This document shows, in pieces, positions 55,586 through 64,000 of a stretch of 64,000 nt of DNA. The translations under genes were made by a program, and so were the position numbers. The notes beneath the pieces are model-generated. The model was not told where the DNA came from, did no database searches, and saw nothing but the letters and a program-made list of their open reading frames with translations. Every line of letters begins with the position of its first letter. Positions within the stretch are counted from its first letter, which is position 1. Origin of the DNA: Flavimaribacter sp039888615. Its GTDB lineage: Bacteria; Pseudomonadota; Alphaproteobacteria; Rhizobiales; Rhizobiaceae. Location: NCBI GenBank assembly GCA_039888615.1, contig JBDQQS010000010.1. The stretch is one strand, 5' to 3'.

Positions 55586-55829
55586 CTACCCCTCCGATAG
55601 TGAAAACGGACTGTTACGAAAATGTTGCTTACTCCAGCGATGGGCTACAGATCAATTTGCTGCAGCCATAATTTCACGCAAAAGCCGGTCGGTCTGTCGA
55701 AATATCTCTGGTAACCGGTCTCGCGGATTCGGATCGCAAAACCGCCACATGAGTGATTATTCAGTGTTTGCAATTCCTTGCAGCAGGCTTTACCCCTGAT
55801 TTCATTCATGAATGGAGGAGTTCGTCGAG

Positions 55830-57698
55830 TTGGAACAAACCGGTTCACGTCGTACTGGTTGGATTCGCTGGATCGTTGCGGCAATTATCATTGCGGTGAT
55901 CGTGGCGGTCGTCAGCGGCATCGCGCTGCCGTACGCCATCTCGACGGATCTCGTAAAGGACAGGCTGGAAAGAGAGATTTCCGAATGGACCGGCCATCAG
56001 GTCGAACTCATCGACAGGCCGGAGATCGGTTTCTGGCCCGTTCCCCATATCGACCTGAACCGGGTCAGCATCACATCGCAACTGACGAATGACGCAGAGC
56101 CGATTCTCTACGCCGACGAGATAAAGGCGGATTTCAGCATCCTGTCGGCTCTGACCGGCGATCCGAGCTTTTCGAACTTTATTATGGTGCGGCCGATCAT
56201 GCGGGTCGAGCGACTGCCCGACGGGCGAACGCCGTGGTACAGCAGCTCCGGGCGCATATCGGAAGCCGTCGCCGCAACGATCGCCAAAAGCGAGGCGGCG
56301 AACGGCGTAGATGCTGCAAAAGCCATGCCCGTTCCCGACTACCGGCTCGGCGACGTCACGATCCAGGACGGAACCCTGTCTTGGACAAACAGTCCGGCTG
56401 GCGTCGAGGAAAGGGTAACCGCGATCAACGGAACGATCAGCTGGCCTCGGCTCAACAGCCAGTTGCGCGGCAGCGTCAAAGGCATCATCCGCGGCGAGGC
56501 GATTGCTTTGACCGTCGTATCCGACAAGCCGCTGGCGCTGCTGTCGAGACAGACGGCGCCGATCGATCTGCAGATGGTTTCGACGCCTCTGACATTTTCA
56601 TTCGACGGCTCGGCCAACCTTTCGGACAAGCCGTTTTTCGGCGGCAAGCTCAACATGCAGAGCACGTCCATGCGGCTGCTTCTGGAATGGGCCGGCACGA
56701 AGATCAAACCCGGAGAGGCGCTGGGCGCTGTTTCTTTGGACGCTGAAGTCCAGATACAGCGCGGCCGGTCCATCCTCGACAAGCTGATACTGGAACTGGA
56801 AGGCAATCGCGGCATCGGCGTGCTGGATATCGAATATTCCGACGAACAGAAACCAGGCGTATCAGGCACTCTGGCCTTCAGCACGCTCGACATCATGTCC
56901 TTCCTGCGCGCGTTCACGCCATTGCCTCAGTCCGGCGACGACATTTCAAGCACAATCGACACGTCGTTCCTTCATCAGCTTTCCCTCGATCTGCGCCTTT
57001 CAGCCCAATCCGCGACCCTTGGACCTCTCAATCTCACCAACGTCGCCGCCGCCGGACGCATCGCCGACGGCCGCGCCACATTCGACGTCGGCGATGCGAC
57101 GGCCTATGGCGGCCGCCTGCTTGGCCGCATCATGCTCGCGGAAAAAGGCATCGAAGGCGGCGGCGGGATCAAGTTTTCAGGCCGCGACATCAATCTCGAA
57201 CAGGCGCTCAACGCCTTGAACTATGGCGGCCCCATTTTGCAGGGGCAGGCTTCTTTCGACATCAACCTCGCCTCCCGCTATCCAGCCTGGGCGACGGCGG
57301 CCACAGATCTTGACGGCAAATTCAAGCTTTCGATCGTCAACGGCGCCATTCCCGCCTTCAATCTGGAAGAATTCAAGAAGCGCGCCACCAGCGAGCAGTT
57401 TTTCGACATCAGCACGGTGGCTGACGGATCGTTGGCCTTTCAAACGGCCGAGATCGATGTTGATCTTTCCAACGGGCAGGCTCTCGTAAAAACCGGCGAG
57501 ATCGTCTCCGCCAACGCCACGCTCGAACTGACCGGCGTTATTCCCTATGCGCGCGGCGGCCTGGCGCTGGTCGGCACGTTGATCGAAGGCCCGCCTGCGT
57601 CAGAGAACACCGAAGCAGGCGATCCACCGGCCGAGACCCGTTTCTTCGTTGGCGGATCCTGGCCACGACCGGTGATATCTCCGATCTTTCTGCCTTAG
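55830..57698 (+). CDS. AsmA family membrane-anchored protein (622-628 aa)
   Basis: An N-terminal helix ('WIVAAIIIAVIVAVVSGIAL') anchors a long beta-rich periplasmic part of the AsmA type ('LIDRPEIGFWPVPHIDLNRV', 'DVTIQDGTLSWTNSPAGVEE', 'GQASFDINLASRYPAWATAA'). Such proteins are thought to take part in lipid transport between membranes. GGAGGAG at 55814-55820 fits a TTG start at 55830; an in-frame ATG at 55812 is the alternative but has no ribosome-binding site. The C-terminus is Pro-rich. Confidence 0.85.
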   Translation: MEQTGSRRTGWIRWIVAAIIIAVIVAVVSGIALPYAISTDLVKDRLEREISEWTGHQVELIDRPEIGFWPVPHIDLNRVSITSQLTNDAEPILYADEIKADFSILSALTGDPSFSNFIMVRPIMRVERLPDGRTPWYSSSGRISEAVAATIAKSEAANGVDAAKAMPVPDYRLGDVTIQDGTLSWTNSPAGVEERVTAINGTISWPRLNSQLRGSVKGIIRGEAIALTVVSDKPLALLSRQTAPIDLQMVSTPLTFSFDGSANLSDKPFFGGKLNMQSTSMRLLLEWAGTKIKPGEALGAVSLDAEVQIQRGRSILDKLILELEGNRGIGVLDIEYSDEQKPGVSGTLAFSTLDIMSFLRAFTPLPQSGDDISSTIDTSFLHQLSLDLRLSAQSATLGPLNLTNVAAAGRIADGRATFDVGDATAYGGRLLGRIMLAEKGIEGGGGIKFSGRDINLEQALNALNYGGPILQGQASFDINLASRYPAWATAATDLDGKFKLSIVNGAIPAFNLEEFKKRATSEQFFDISTVADGSLAFQTAEIDVDLSNGQALVKTGEIVSANATLELTGVIPYARGGLALVGTLIEGPPASENTEAGDPPAETRFFVGGSWPRPVISPIFLP

Positions 57699-57710
57699 CG
57701 CCGCAACACC

Positions 57711-59132
57711 CTACTGGTAGTCGAAGGCGCTGAGCCCTGTGACCATCTCGTCCAGCCCCGAAGGGCGCGTCAGCGGCGGTTCGGCGCGCGCAGGACAGGC
57801 CTGGCGTTCGCACAGCCTGCATGAAGGTCCGATCGGCATCGGAGGCAGACCGGGAGCGGACGCCGCAGCGCCGTAGACGACATCGTCCTTGAACCCGATA
57901 TCGCAGCCGATCATCAATGCGGTTCGGCGCACACGTTCGTTGAATGCGCCCCGCGGACCTTCCAGCGTTCTCGAAACTGTGAGGAACTCCGCGCCGTCCG
58001 GCATCTCGACAGCCTCAACGAAAACCTGGCCGGGCTGGCTAAAGGCTGCGTGGATATTGAGCTTCGGACATGCGCCGCCGAATCGGGAATGTGGAAACCC
58101 CCGCGCGCCGGCGCGCCGGAACCGGTTTCCGGCATTGTCAATTTCCAGCATGAAAAACGGGATGGCTGCGGCGCCGGGGCGCTGCAGCATCGTCAGGCGG
58201 TTCGCCGCCTGCTCCCAGGAAACACGGAAGCGCGAACACAGCACATCGATGTCATAGCGCGCGCGAACGGCCGCTGACTGGAATGCGTTGTAAGGCATCA
58301 GTAAGGCATGCGCCGCATAACGCGCGATCTCGAAGCGCCCGAGGCGACGCGCCTCGTCCGTAGCGAAACCGAAATCATCGAGTTCCTTCTGTACGATTTC
58401 CCGCAACGCAAGCTGGCTTGCTTCGACCGCCATTTCGCGAAGCTGATCCGAGGGAGACAGCCGCTCGGACAGGAAAAGCCGCATGGAATGCCGGTCGAAC
58501 CGCCTTCGCCAGTTGGGCATGGTATGAACAGGCAGAAGCCGGACGACAATGCCGTGTTCGCGCTTCAGCCACTCTTTCAGCGACGACCCAGGATCGTCGC
58601 CGGAAACATTGTCAGCCGCAAAGGACTCCGCCGCGACTTCGATCTTCTCGAAATAGTTGGGTCGACCCTCGAATGCTTCGCGCACCTCGTCCACAGGCAG
58701 CCTGGCGCTTGAAACGGATGTGGAGCGCCCCTCGCTCGCCAAAAGATCCGACAGATCCGAAAGTCGCGACTGCGATTCCTTGTAGGCGCGATAAAGCTTT
58801 ATGAAACCCGACGCCGCGTTGGGCGCGGCGTCTGCGACTTCGATCAGTTCCTGGTCACCCGGCAGTTCATCGGCGAGCATGGGATCGGTAAAGACCTCCT
58901 TCAGCGCCGTGACGGTCACCGTCGCTTCTCCCTGCAGCTCTTCCAGATCGAGCTTGTAGACGGAAGACAATTTGATCAGCAGTTGAACGGTCAGCGGCCG
59001 CTGATTGCGCTCAATCAGGTTGAGGTAGGACGGGGAAATTCCGAGTTCCTCGGCCATGGCCGTCTGGGTAAGGCCGAGTTCGTTGCGCACGCGACGCAGC
59101 CGTGGCCCGGCGAATATCTTCTGTTCTGCCAA
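57711..59132 (-). CDS. XRE family regulator, ScfR/RamB-like with DUF955/DUF2083 domains (473 aa)
   Basis: An N-terminal XRE helix-turn-helix (residues 9-65, 'LGLTQTAMAEELGISPSYLN') is followed by a spacer, a DUF955-type segment ('EIARYAAHALLMPYNAFQ') and a C-terminal DUF2083 domain ending in a Cys cluster ('CRLCERQACPARAEPP') that could bind an acyl-CoA-linked signal or metal. This architecture is the short-chain fatty acid regulator family, which includes RamB, a known regulator of isocitrate lyase in actinobacteria. It diverges from aceA across 229 bases, so aceA is the likely target. Confidence 0.9.
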   Translation of the reverse strand: MAEQKIFAGPRLRRVRNELGLTQTAMAEELGISPSYLNLIERNQRPLTVQLLIKLSSVYKLDLEELQGEATVTVTALKEVFTDPMLADELPGDQELIEVADAAPNAASGFIKLYRAYKESQSRLSDLSDLLASEGRSTSVSSARLPVDEVREAFEGRPNYFEKIEVAAESFAADNVSGDDPGSSLKEWLKREHGIVVRLLPVHTMPNWRRRFDRHSMRLFLSERLSPSDQLREMAVEASQLALREIVQKELDDFGFATDEARRLGRFEIARYAAHALLMPYNAFQSAAVRARYDIDVLCSRFRVSWEQAANRLTMLQRPGAAAIPFFMLEIDNAGNRFRRAGARGFPHSRFGGACPKLNIHAAFSQPGQVFVEAVEMPDGAEFLTVSRTLEGPRGAFNERVRRTALMIGCDIGFKDDVVYGAAASAPGLPPMPIGPSCRLCERQACPARAEPPLTRPSGLDEMVTGLSAFDYQ

Positions 59133-59144
59133 TTTTACACCTTT

Positions 59145-59204
59145 TTACAAGATTTGACAGTTCTGACTCCCGGTATCGCTATTACAATTTTTACAAATTT
59201 ACAA
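59145..59204. promoter_or_regulatory. TTACAA repeat cluster between scfR-like gene and aceA
   Basis: Four copies of TTACAA on the plus strand start at 59145, 59182, 59191 and 59199. The last three are spaced nine and eight bases apart. They lie in the AT-rich gap between the divergent regulator and aceA, closer to the regulator. Candidate operator; no consensus for this branch is known to me. Confidence 0.45.
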
Positions 59205-59361
59205 TCGCACTTTGTCAAAATATCAACACTGTGACCCGATTTTCATCCACGTTTCCGGGTATTTTCTAGCTTTTTGTGCGTTGCGATGTAAATCCAGTCA
59301 CATCGAAATTGATCATTGGTCACTCCCGACCTGATGATGCAAAGAAGCAGCGGAGCAAGCT

Positions 59362-60651
59362 ATGACTGATTTTTACAACTTGGTTCCTTCAGCGCCTGAA
59401 GGCCGTTTCGACGGCATCGAACGTCCGTACTCCGTCGCCGATGTGCAGCGGCTGCGCGGTTCGGTCCAGATCAAGTATTCCCTGGCCGAGATGGGCGCAA
59501 ACCGCCTTTGGCGGCTCATTCAAGACGAAGACTTCGTCAATGCGCTGGGCGCTCTCTCCGGCAACCAGGCCATGCAGATGGTCCGCGCCGGCCTGAAGGC
59601 CATCTATCTCTCCGGCTGGCAGGTCGCCGCCGACGCCAACACCGCGTCCGCCATGTACCCCGACCAGTCGCTCTACCCGGCCAACGCCGGTCCGGAACTG
59701 GCCAAGCGCATCAACCGCACCCTGCAGCGGGCCGACCAGATCGAAACGTCCGAAGGCAACGGCCTTTCGGTCGACACCTGGTTCGCACCGATCGTCGCTG
59801 ACGCGGAAGCCGGCTTCGGCGGCCCCCTGAACAGCTTCGAACTGATGAAGGCTTACATTGAAGCAGGCGCCGCCGGCGTTCACTACGAAGACCAGCTCGC
59901 CTCGGAAAAGAAGTGCGGCCATCTCGGCGGCAAGGTTCTGATCCCGACCGCAGCCCACATTCGCAATCTCGACGCAGCCCGTCTGGCGGCCGACGTCATG
60001 GGAACGCCGACGCTGGTGATCGCCCGCACCGACGCAGAAGCCGCGAAGTTGCTGACATCGGACATCGACGAGCGCGACCAGCCATTCGTGGACTACGACG
60101 CCGGCCGCACCGCTGAAGGCTTCTACACGGTCAAAAACGGCCTCGATTCCTGCATCGCGCGCGCCATCGCCTATGCCGAGCACGCCGACCTGATCTGGTG
60201 CGAGACCTCCAAGCCGGACCTGGAGCAGGCAAAGCGCTTCGCCGAAGGCGTTCACAAAGTCCATCCGGGCAAGATGCTGGCCTATAACTGCTCGCCTTCG
60301 TTCAATTGGAAGAAAAATCTGGACGACGCGACGATCGCCAGGTTCCAGCGCGAACTCGGCGCCATGGGCTACAAGTTCCAGTTCATCACGCTCGCCGGTT
60401 TCCACCAGCTCAACTACGGCATGTTCGAACTGGCGCGCGGCTACAAGGATCGTCAGATGGCCGCTTACTCGGAGCTGCAGGAAGCGGAATTCGCCGGCGA
60501 AGCCAATGGCTACACGGCGACCAAGCACCAGCGCGAAGTCGGCACCGGCTACTTCGACGCCGTCTCGATGGCCATCACCGGCGGACAGTCCTCGACCACA
60601 GCCATGGGCGAATCGACTGAAACCGTACAGTTCCGGCCGGCCGCCGAATAA
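59362..60651 (+). CDS. aceA: Isocitrate lyase (429 aa)
   Basis: It cleaves isocitrate to glyoxylate and succinate, the first step of the glyoxylate bypass for growth on acetate or fatty acids. The catalytic loop 'SEKKCGHLGGKVL' (Cys near residue 192) and 'RTDAEAAKLLTSDIDERD' are conserved, and 'LAYNCSPSFNWKKNLDD' is the family signature. Length fits the short bacterial form. It is divergent from a ScfR/RamB-like regulator. Malate synthase is not in the window. A small protein gene follows. Confidence 0.97.
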   Translation: MTDFYNLVPSAPEGRFDGIERPYSVADVQRLRGSVQIKYSLAEMGANRLWRLIQDEDFVNALGALSGNQAMQMVRAGLKAIYLSGWQVAADANTASAMYPDQSLYPANAGPELAKRINRTLQRADQIETSEGNGLSVDTWFAPIVADAEAGFGGPLNSFELMKAYIEAGAAGVHYEDQLASEKKCGHLGGKVLIPTAAHIRNLDAARLAADVMGTPTLVIARTDAEAAKLLTSDIDERDQPFVDYDAGRTAEGFYTVKNGLDSCIARAIAYAEHADLIWCETSKPDLEQAKRFAEGVHKVHPGKMLAYNCSPSFNWKKNLDDATIARFQRELGAMGYKFQFITLAGFHQLNYGMFELARGYKDRQMAAYSELQEAEFAGEANGYTATKHQREVGTGYFDAVSMAITGGQSSTTAMGESTETVQFRPAAE

Positions 60652-60659
60652 ATCCCCGG

Positions 60660-60684
60660 AGGGCGCGACAGGCGCCCTTCTTCA
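60660..60684 (+). terminator. Weak terminator or attenuating hairpin after aceA
   Basis: GGGCGC/GCGCCC (60661-60666 with 60672-60677) around a 5-base loop, followed by TTCTTC. The T tract is imperfect, so read-through into the small downstream gene is likely. Confidence 0.45.
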
Positions 60685-60733
60685 CCCCGACGGAACATCC
60701 GTCATCTGCATACGCCAGAAAAGGAGTACCGAA

Positions 60734-60970
60734 ATGGCACCGCAGACACGCGTCAAGGAACGGGCAGAAGAACAGTCTTCCGCCATGAGCGCAGATCAGC
60801 AGACCCTGATCCGCATGGTCGCCAATGACCTGCACAGGCTCAACCAGTCCGTGATGAAAGCCGTGGATGCCGGCGTATCGGTCGAACTCGTCCGCTCCGC
60901 CCGACATCATGGCGGCGACGGCAACTGGGGCGACCTGCTTATTCCGGTGATCGTCACGCAGGGCAAATAA
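60734..60970 (+). CDS. Small conserved-looking protein downstream of aceA (78 aa)
   Basis: A short, soluble, mostly helical protein with AAGGAG seven bases before its ATG. The sequence has a polar N-terminus, a central helix ('LIRMVANDLHRLNQSVMKAV') and the C-terminal motif 'HHGGDGNWGDLLIPVIVTQ'. I do not recognise a characterised family. It lies 82 bases after aceA in the same direction and is followed by a strong terminator, so aceA and this gene form a unit. A role linked to the glyoxylate pathway is only guilt by association. Confidence 0.7.
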   Translation: MAPQTRVKERAEEQSSAMSADQQTLIRMVANDLHRLNQSVMKAVDAGVSVELVRSARHHGGDGNWGDLLIPVIVTQGK

Positions 60971-61004
60971 TCTGGGAGGGCAGCTTCGCAATTCGCGAAC
61001 TGCT

Positions 61005-61064
61005 GAAAAGGCCGCCGAATGAGGGAAGCTATTCGCACCCCCCTCTCCTCGGCGGCCTTTTCGT
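61005..61064 (+). terminator. Terminator of the aceA unit
   Basis: A perfect 14-bp stem (61005-61018 with 61049-61062) with a 30-base loop ends in TTTTC. It lies 35 bases after the small gene and before the glutamine-synthetase-like gene. Confidence 0.75.
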
Positions 61065-61119
61065 GTTATCAGATTCCTGAACCGTTTCGGCAGAGGAAAG
61101 CGATACCGTCGAGGACCCC

Positions 61120-62607
61120 ATGCGGCATGAGGACAAGAAGAACATTTCCAACGAGCAGATTCTGCCCGACAATTCGGAGGACCCTCTCCACTCACGCTCA
61201 CTGAGACCCAAAAAGAGCCGGAGCAAACCAGGCTATCTGGACAATGTGCGCGGCGTGAAGAGCTGGAAGCAGGTTCGGGAATGGCTCAATTGGCGCGGAA
61301 TAGAAGATATCGAATGCATCACGCCCGATCTCGCCGGCATACCGCGCGGCAAGATGATGCCGTCCTCCAAATTCACCTCCAATACGTCGCTGTCGCTGCC
61401 ATCCGCGCTCTACCGGCAGACGATTTCCGGCGAGTATCCTGAGGAAACCGGCAATTTCCGCTACGATCCGCGCGACGGCGACCTGAAGCTCGTCCCCGAT
61501 CTCTCAACCCTGTCCGTCGTCCCCTGGGAAACGGACCCGACCGCGCAAGTGATCTGCGACATCGTCGACACCACCGGCAAGGCCGTGGAGTATACGCCGC
61601 GCAACGTGCTCAAGCGCGTGCTGCGCCTCTACAACGATCAGGGCTGGAAGCCTGTCGTCGCGCCCGAGATAGAATTCTATCTCATCGCGCTCGACAACGA
61701 CCCGGACAATCCGCTTCAGCCGCCTGTCGGACGGTCCGGCCGAACAATTGCCGGCGGTCAGGCCTATTCCATCGCCGGCGTCAACGAGTTCGACGAACTC
61801 ATCGACGACATCTATCATTTTTCGGAAGCCCAGGGCCTCGAAATCGATACGCTCATACACGAGGAAGGCCCGGCCCAGCTCGAGATCAACCTGCGCCATG
61901 GCGATCCGGTGGAGCTCGCCGACCAGGTGTTCATGTTCAAGCGGACGCTGCGCGAAGCGGCCCTCAAGCACGGCATATACGCAACCTTCATGGCCAAGCC
62001 GATGCAGGGCCAGGCCGGCTCTGCGATGCATATTCACCAATCGATCATCGACGCAAAGAGCGGCGCGAATATTTTCTGCAACCCGGACGGCTCCGCGTCA
62101 CCGCACTTTTTCTCGTTCATCGGCGGCATGCAGTACTTCATCCCGAAGGCGCTGGTGATGATGGCGCCCTACGTCAATTCCTACCGCCGGCTCACTCCCG
62201 AGATGGCCTGCCCGGTCAACACCGCATGGGGATACGACAACCGCACCACCGCCTTCCGGATTCCGAACTCCGAACCGGCGGCGCGGCGCGTCGAAAACCG
62301 CCTGCCATCCTCGGACGCCAATCCGTATCTGGCGCTCGCCGCATCGCTTGCCTGCGGATATCTCGGTATGATGCAGGAACTGGAGCCCAGCAAGCCGACG
62401 TCGCACACCGCCAATGAGGGAACGACGGTCGATCTGCCGAGAGGACTTCTAGAGGCCGTCGCCTTGCTGGAAAGCGAACCCGCCTTCGCCGAGGTCCTGG
62501 GCGCGGAGTTCATCGGCAACTATGCCGGAGTCAAGCGCGGCGAATTCGAAACGTTCATGCAGGTCATCAGCCCGTGGGAGCGGCAATATTTGCTGCTCAA
62601 CGCCTGA
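61120..62607 (+). CDS. Glutamine synthetase family protein, gamma-glutamylpolyamine synthetase-like (495 aa)
   Basis: The GlnA catalytic domain is complete, with 'VVAPEIEFYLIALDNDPDNP', 'EEGPAQLEINLRHGDPV', 'GQAGSAMHIHQSI' and 'NTAWGYDNRTTAFRIP'. The N-terminus has an extra basic tail of about 40 residues. The arrangement resembles PuuA-type or GlnA-like enzymes that join glutamate to amines rather than ammonium-assimilating GlnA; no adenylylation-loop Tyr is obvious. No polyamine catabolic genes are adjacent, so the amine substrate is open. GAGGA precedes the ATG. Confidence 0.85.
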   Translation: MRHEDKKNISNEQILPDNSEDPLHSRSLRPKKSRSKPGYLDNVRGVKSWKQVREWLNWRGIEDIECITPDLAGIPRGKMMPSSKFTSNTSLSLPSALYRQTISGEYPEETGNFRYDPRDGDLKLVPDLSTLSVVPWETDPTAQVICDIVDTTGKAVEYTPRNVLKRVLRLYNDQGWKPVVAPEIEFYLIALDNDPDNPLQPPVGRSGRTIAGGQAYSIAGVNEFDELIDDIYHFSEAQGLEIDTLIHEEGPAQLEINLRHGDPVELADQVFMFKRTLREAALKHGIYATFMAKPMQGQAGSAMHIHQSIIDAKSGANIFCNPDGSASPHFFSFIGGMQYFIPKALVMMAPYVNSYRRLTPEMACPVNTAWGYDNRTTAFRIPNSEPAARRVENRLPSSDANPYLALAASLACGYLGMMQELEPSKPTSHTANEGTTVDLPRGLLEAVALLESEPAFAEVLGAEFIGNYAGVKRGEFETFMQVISPWERQYLLLNA

Positions 62608-62722
62608 TATGGCGACCCTGGAAGCGAGGCGCTGACACAGAGAGTTCACAAATTCGAACTGGTCTTTTTAAATCGATTAGAATAAAGCTCCGTAGATATC
62701 CCACGAACAGCCGGAATTCGTC

Positions 62723-64000
62723 ATGAGCAGCCAGACTATCCCCGTTGATCCCTTTGACTACGTCGTGTTTGGCGGCACGGGCGACCTGGCCGAGAGAAAA
62801 CTGTTGCCGGCGCTCTATCATCGCCAGATCGCCGGTCAGTTGACCGAGCCGACCCGGATCATCGGGGCGTCGCGATCGGAAATGGACACCGAGGCCTACC
62901 GCAACTTCGCCAGCGAAGCGCTGGCGAAACACCTCAAGCCCGGCGAGTTTGACGACAAGGCGGTCGGCGACTTCCTGAAACGGCTGCAATATGTTTCGGT
63001 CGACGCGAACACCGACCGGGGCTGGGACGAACTCGGCAAAGTGCTCGAAGGCGGTGAAAACTGCATTCGCGCCTTTTATCTCGCCGTCGCGCCGTCACTC
63101 TTTGGCGATATCTGCGAACAGATCGCAAAGCATGCGCTGGTCAATGCGCAGACCCGCGTGGTGGTGGAAAAACCGATCGGCCGCGACCTGGCGTCGGCGC
63201 ATGACCTCAACGACACGATCGGCCGGGTTTTCAACGAAGAACAGATTTTCCGCATCGACCATTATCTGGGCAAGGAAACAGTTCAGAACCTCATGGCCTT
63301 GCGTTTCGCCAACGCGCTCTACGAACCTTTGTGGAACTCCGCGCATATCGACCATGTGCAGATCACCGTCGCCGAGGAAGTCGGCCTAGAAGGACGCGCG
63401 GGCTATTACGACAAGGCGGGCGCCTTGCGCGACATGGTGCAGAACCACATGATGCAACTGCTTTGCCTCGTCGCCATGGAAGCGCCGCCTTCGATGGACG
63501 CGGAGGCCGTGCGGGACGAGAAACTAAAGGTTCTGAGAGCGTTGAGCCCGATCGATCAGAACAACGCCGAGAAACTGACAGTGCGCGGCCAGTACCGGGC
63601 GGGCGCTTCGGCCGGCGGCGCCGTCAAGGGCTATCTGGACGAACTCGGGGACAAGACCTCGAACACGGAGACATTCGTCGCGATCAAGGCCGAGATCCTG
63701 AACTGGCGCTGGGCCGGCGTGCCTTTCTATCTCAGAACCGGCAAGCGCATGGGCCAGCGTGTTTCCGAAATCGTCATCGCTTTCAAACCGATACCGCATT
63801 CCATCTTCGACCAGAGCGCCGGCAGGGTGATCGCCAACCAGTTGGTCATCCGGCTGCAGCCGGACGAAGGCGTGCGGCAATGGATCATGATCAAGGATCC
63901 CGGACCCGGCGGCATGCGGTTGCGCCACGTGCCGCTGGATATGAGCTTCGCCGAGGCCTTCGGCGTCCGCAATCCGGACGCCTATGAGCGCCTGCTCATG
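62723..64000 (+). CDS. zwf: Glucose-6-phosphate 1-dehydrogenase, 3' end beyond the window
   Basis: This enzyme oxidises glucose 6-phosphate to 6-phosphogluconolactone with NADP or NAD, opening the Entner-Doudoroff and pentose phosphate routes. The N-terminal dinucleotide motif is 'VVFGGTGDLAERKLLPALYH'. The active-site block 'RIDHYLGKE' is near residue 178, and 'FYLRTGKRM' follows later. 426 codons are present and the frame is still open at the window edge, which leaves about 65 residues missing for a family length near 490. Confidence 0.96.
   Translation, partial: MSSQTIPVDPFDYVVFGGTGDLAERKLLPALYHRQIAGQLTEPTRIIGASRSEMDTEAYRNFASEALAKHLKPGEFDDKAVGDFLKRLQYVSVDANTDRGWDELGKVLEGGENCIRAFYLAVAPSLFGDICEQIAKHALVNAQTRVVVEKPIGRDLASAHDLNDTIGRVFNEEQIFRIDHYLGKETVQNLMALRFANALYEPLWNSAHIDHVQITVAEEVGLEGRAGYYDKAGALRDMVQNHMMQLLCLVAMEAPPSMDAEAVRDEKLKVLRALSPIDQNNAEKLTVRGQYRAGASAGGAVKGYLDELGDKTSNTETFVAIKAEILNWRWAGVPFYLRTGKRMGQRVSEIVIAFKPIPHSIFDQSAGRVIANQLVIRLQPDEGVRQWIMIKDPGPGGMRLRHVPLDMSFAEAFGVRNPDAYERLLM

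Overview
The window reads as about 64 kb of a GC-rich alphaproteobacterial chromosome, most likely Hyphomicrobiales (Rhizobiales). The signs are a CIRCE-controlled groESL, the short HisG with HisZ, a tRNA-His that lacks the extra 5' G (G-1), a PdhS/PleC-type cell-cycle kinase, a phasin, a DUF1127 protein, TRAP carboxylate transporters and a ScfR/RamB-like regulator beside isocitrate lyase. There are no rRNA genes, phage genes, insertion sequences or CRISPR arrays. The species cannot be named from sequence alone.

Layout. 1-2.2 kb: groES-groEL with HrcA operator and terminator. 2.2-9.9 kb: small secreted protein, Nu-class-like glutathione transferase, DoxX protein, two L,D-transpeptidases, tag, then hisS-hisZ-hisG. 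9.9-14.4 kb: glycolate oxidase glcD-glcE-(DUF4870)-glcF on the minus strand with a divergent LysR gene. 15.5-26.6 kb: mostly housekeeping (amidotransferase, LysE exporter, rsmE, plant-type gshA, an FtsH-periplasmic-domain-only protein, DUF937, DUF1127/LysR, xseA, mprF). 26.8-27.3 kb: a brnTA toxin-antitoxin locus whose toxin is frameshifted. 27.4-34.3 kb: a co-directional catabolic block (DUF1932-type dehydrogenase, TRAP dctPQM, a thiamine-diphosphate enzyme and a MetE-C-like zinc methyltransferase). 34.3-35.8 kb: tRNA-His, then a Tat-exported intradiol-dioxygenase-like protein paired with a bis-heme membrane protein. 35.9-40.1 kb: phasin and a large PAS histidine kinase with a CtrA-like box upstream. 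40.2-46.8 kb: orphan ABC permease and an RND efflux system with its TetR repressor; the pump gene is split by a frameshift. 47.2-52.0 kb: a GntR-controlled O-demethylation locus (LigM-like demethylase, a dctP fused out of frame to a second LigM-like remnant, and a MetF-like reductase). 52.1-57.7 kb: NAD(P)-binding protein and TetR pair, a perfect 226-bp tandem duplication, acetoacetyl-CoA ligase and an AsmA protein. 57.7-64 kb: ScfR-like regulator, aceA, a small protein, a glutamine-synthetase-like gene and the start of zwf.

How the parts fit. Carbon use dominates: glycolate/glyoxylate (glc, aceA), acetoacetate and polyhydroxyalkanoate (acetoacetyl-CoA ligase, phasin), TRAP-imported carboxylates, and methyl groups moved onto tetrahydrofolate (LigM plus MetF).

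Four lesions stand out in one window: brnT frameshift, RND frameshift, dctP/ligM junction and 226-bp duplication. They may be real gene decay or assembly error, and raw reads are needed to tell. The best candidate for an undescribed system is the Tat-exported intradiol-like protein with its bis-heme membrane partner (34.6-35.8 kb), whose organisation resembles MsrPQ.
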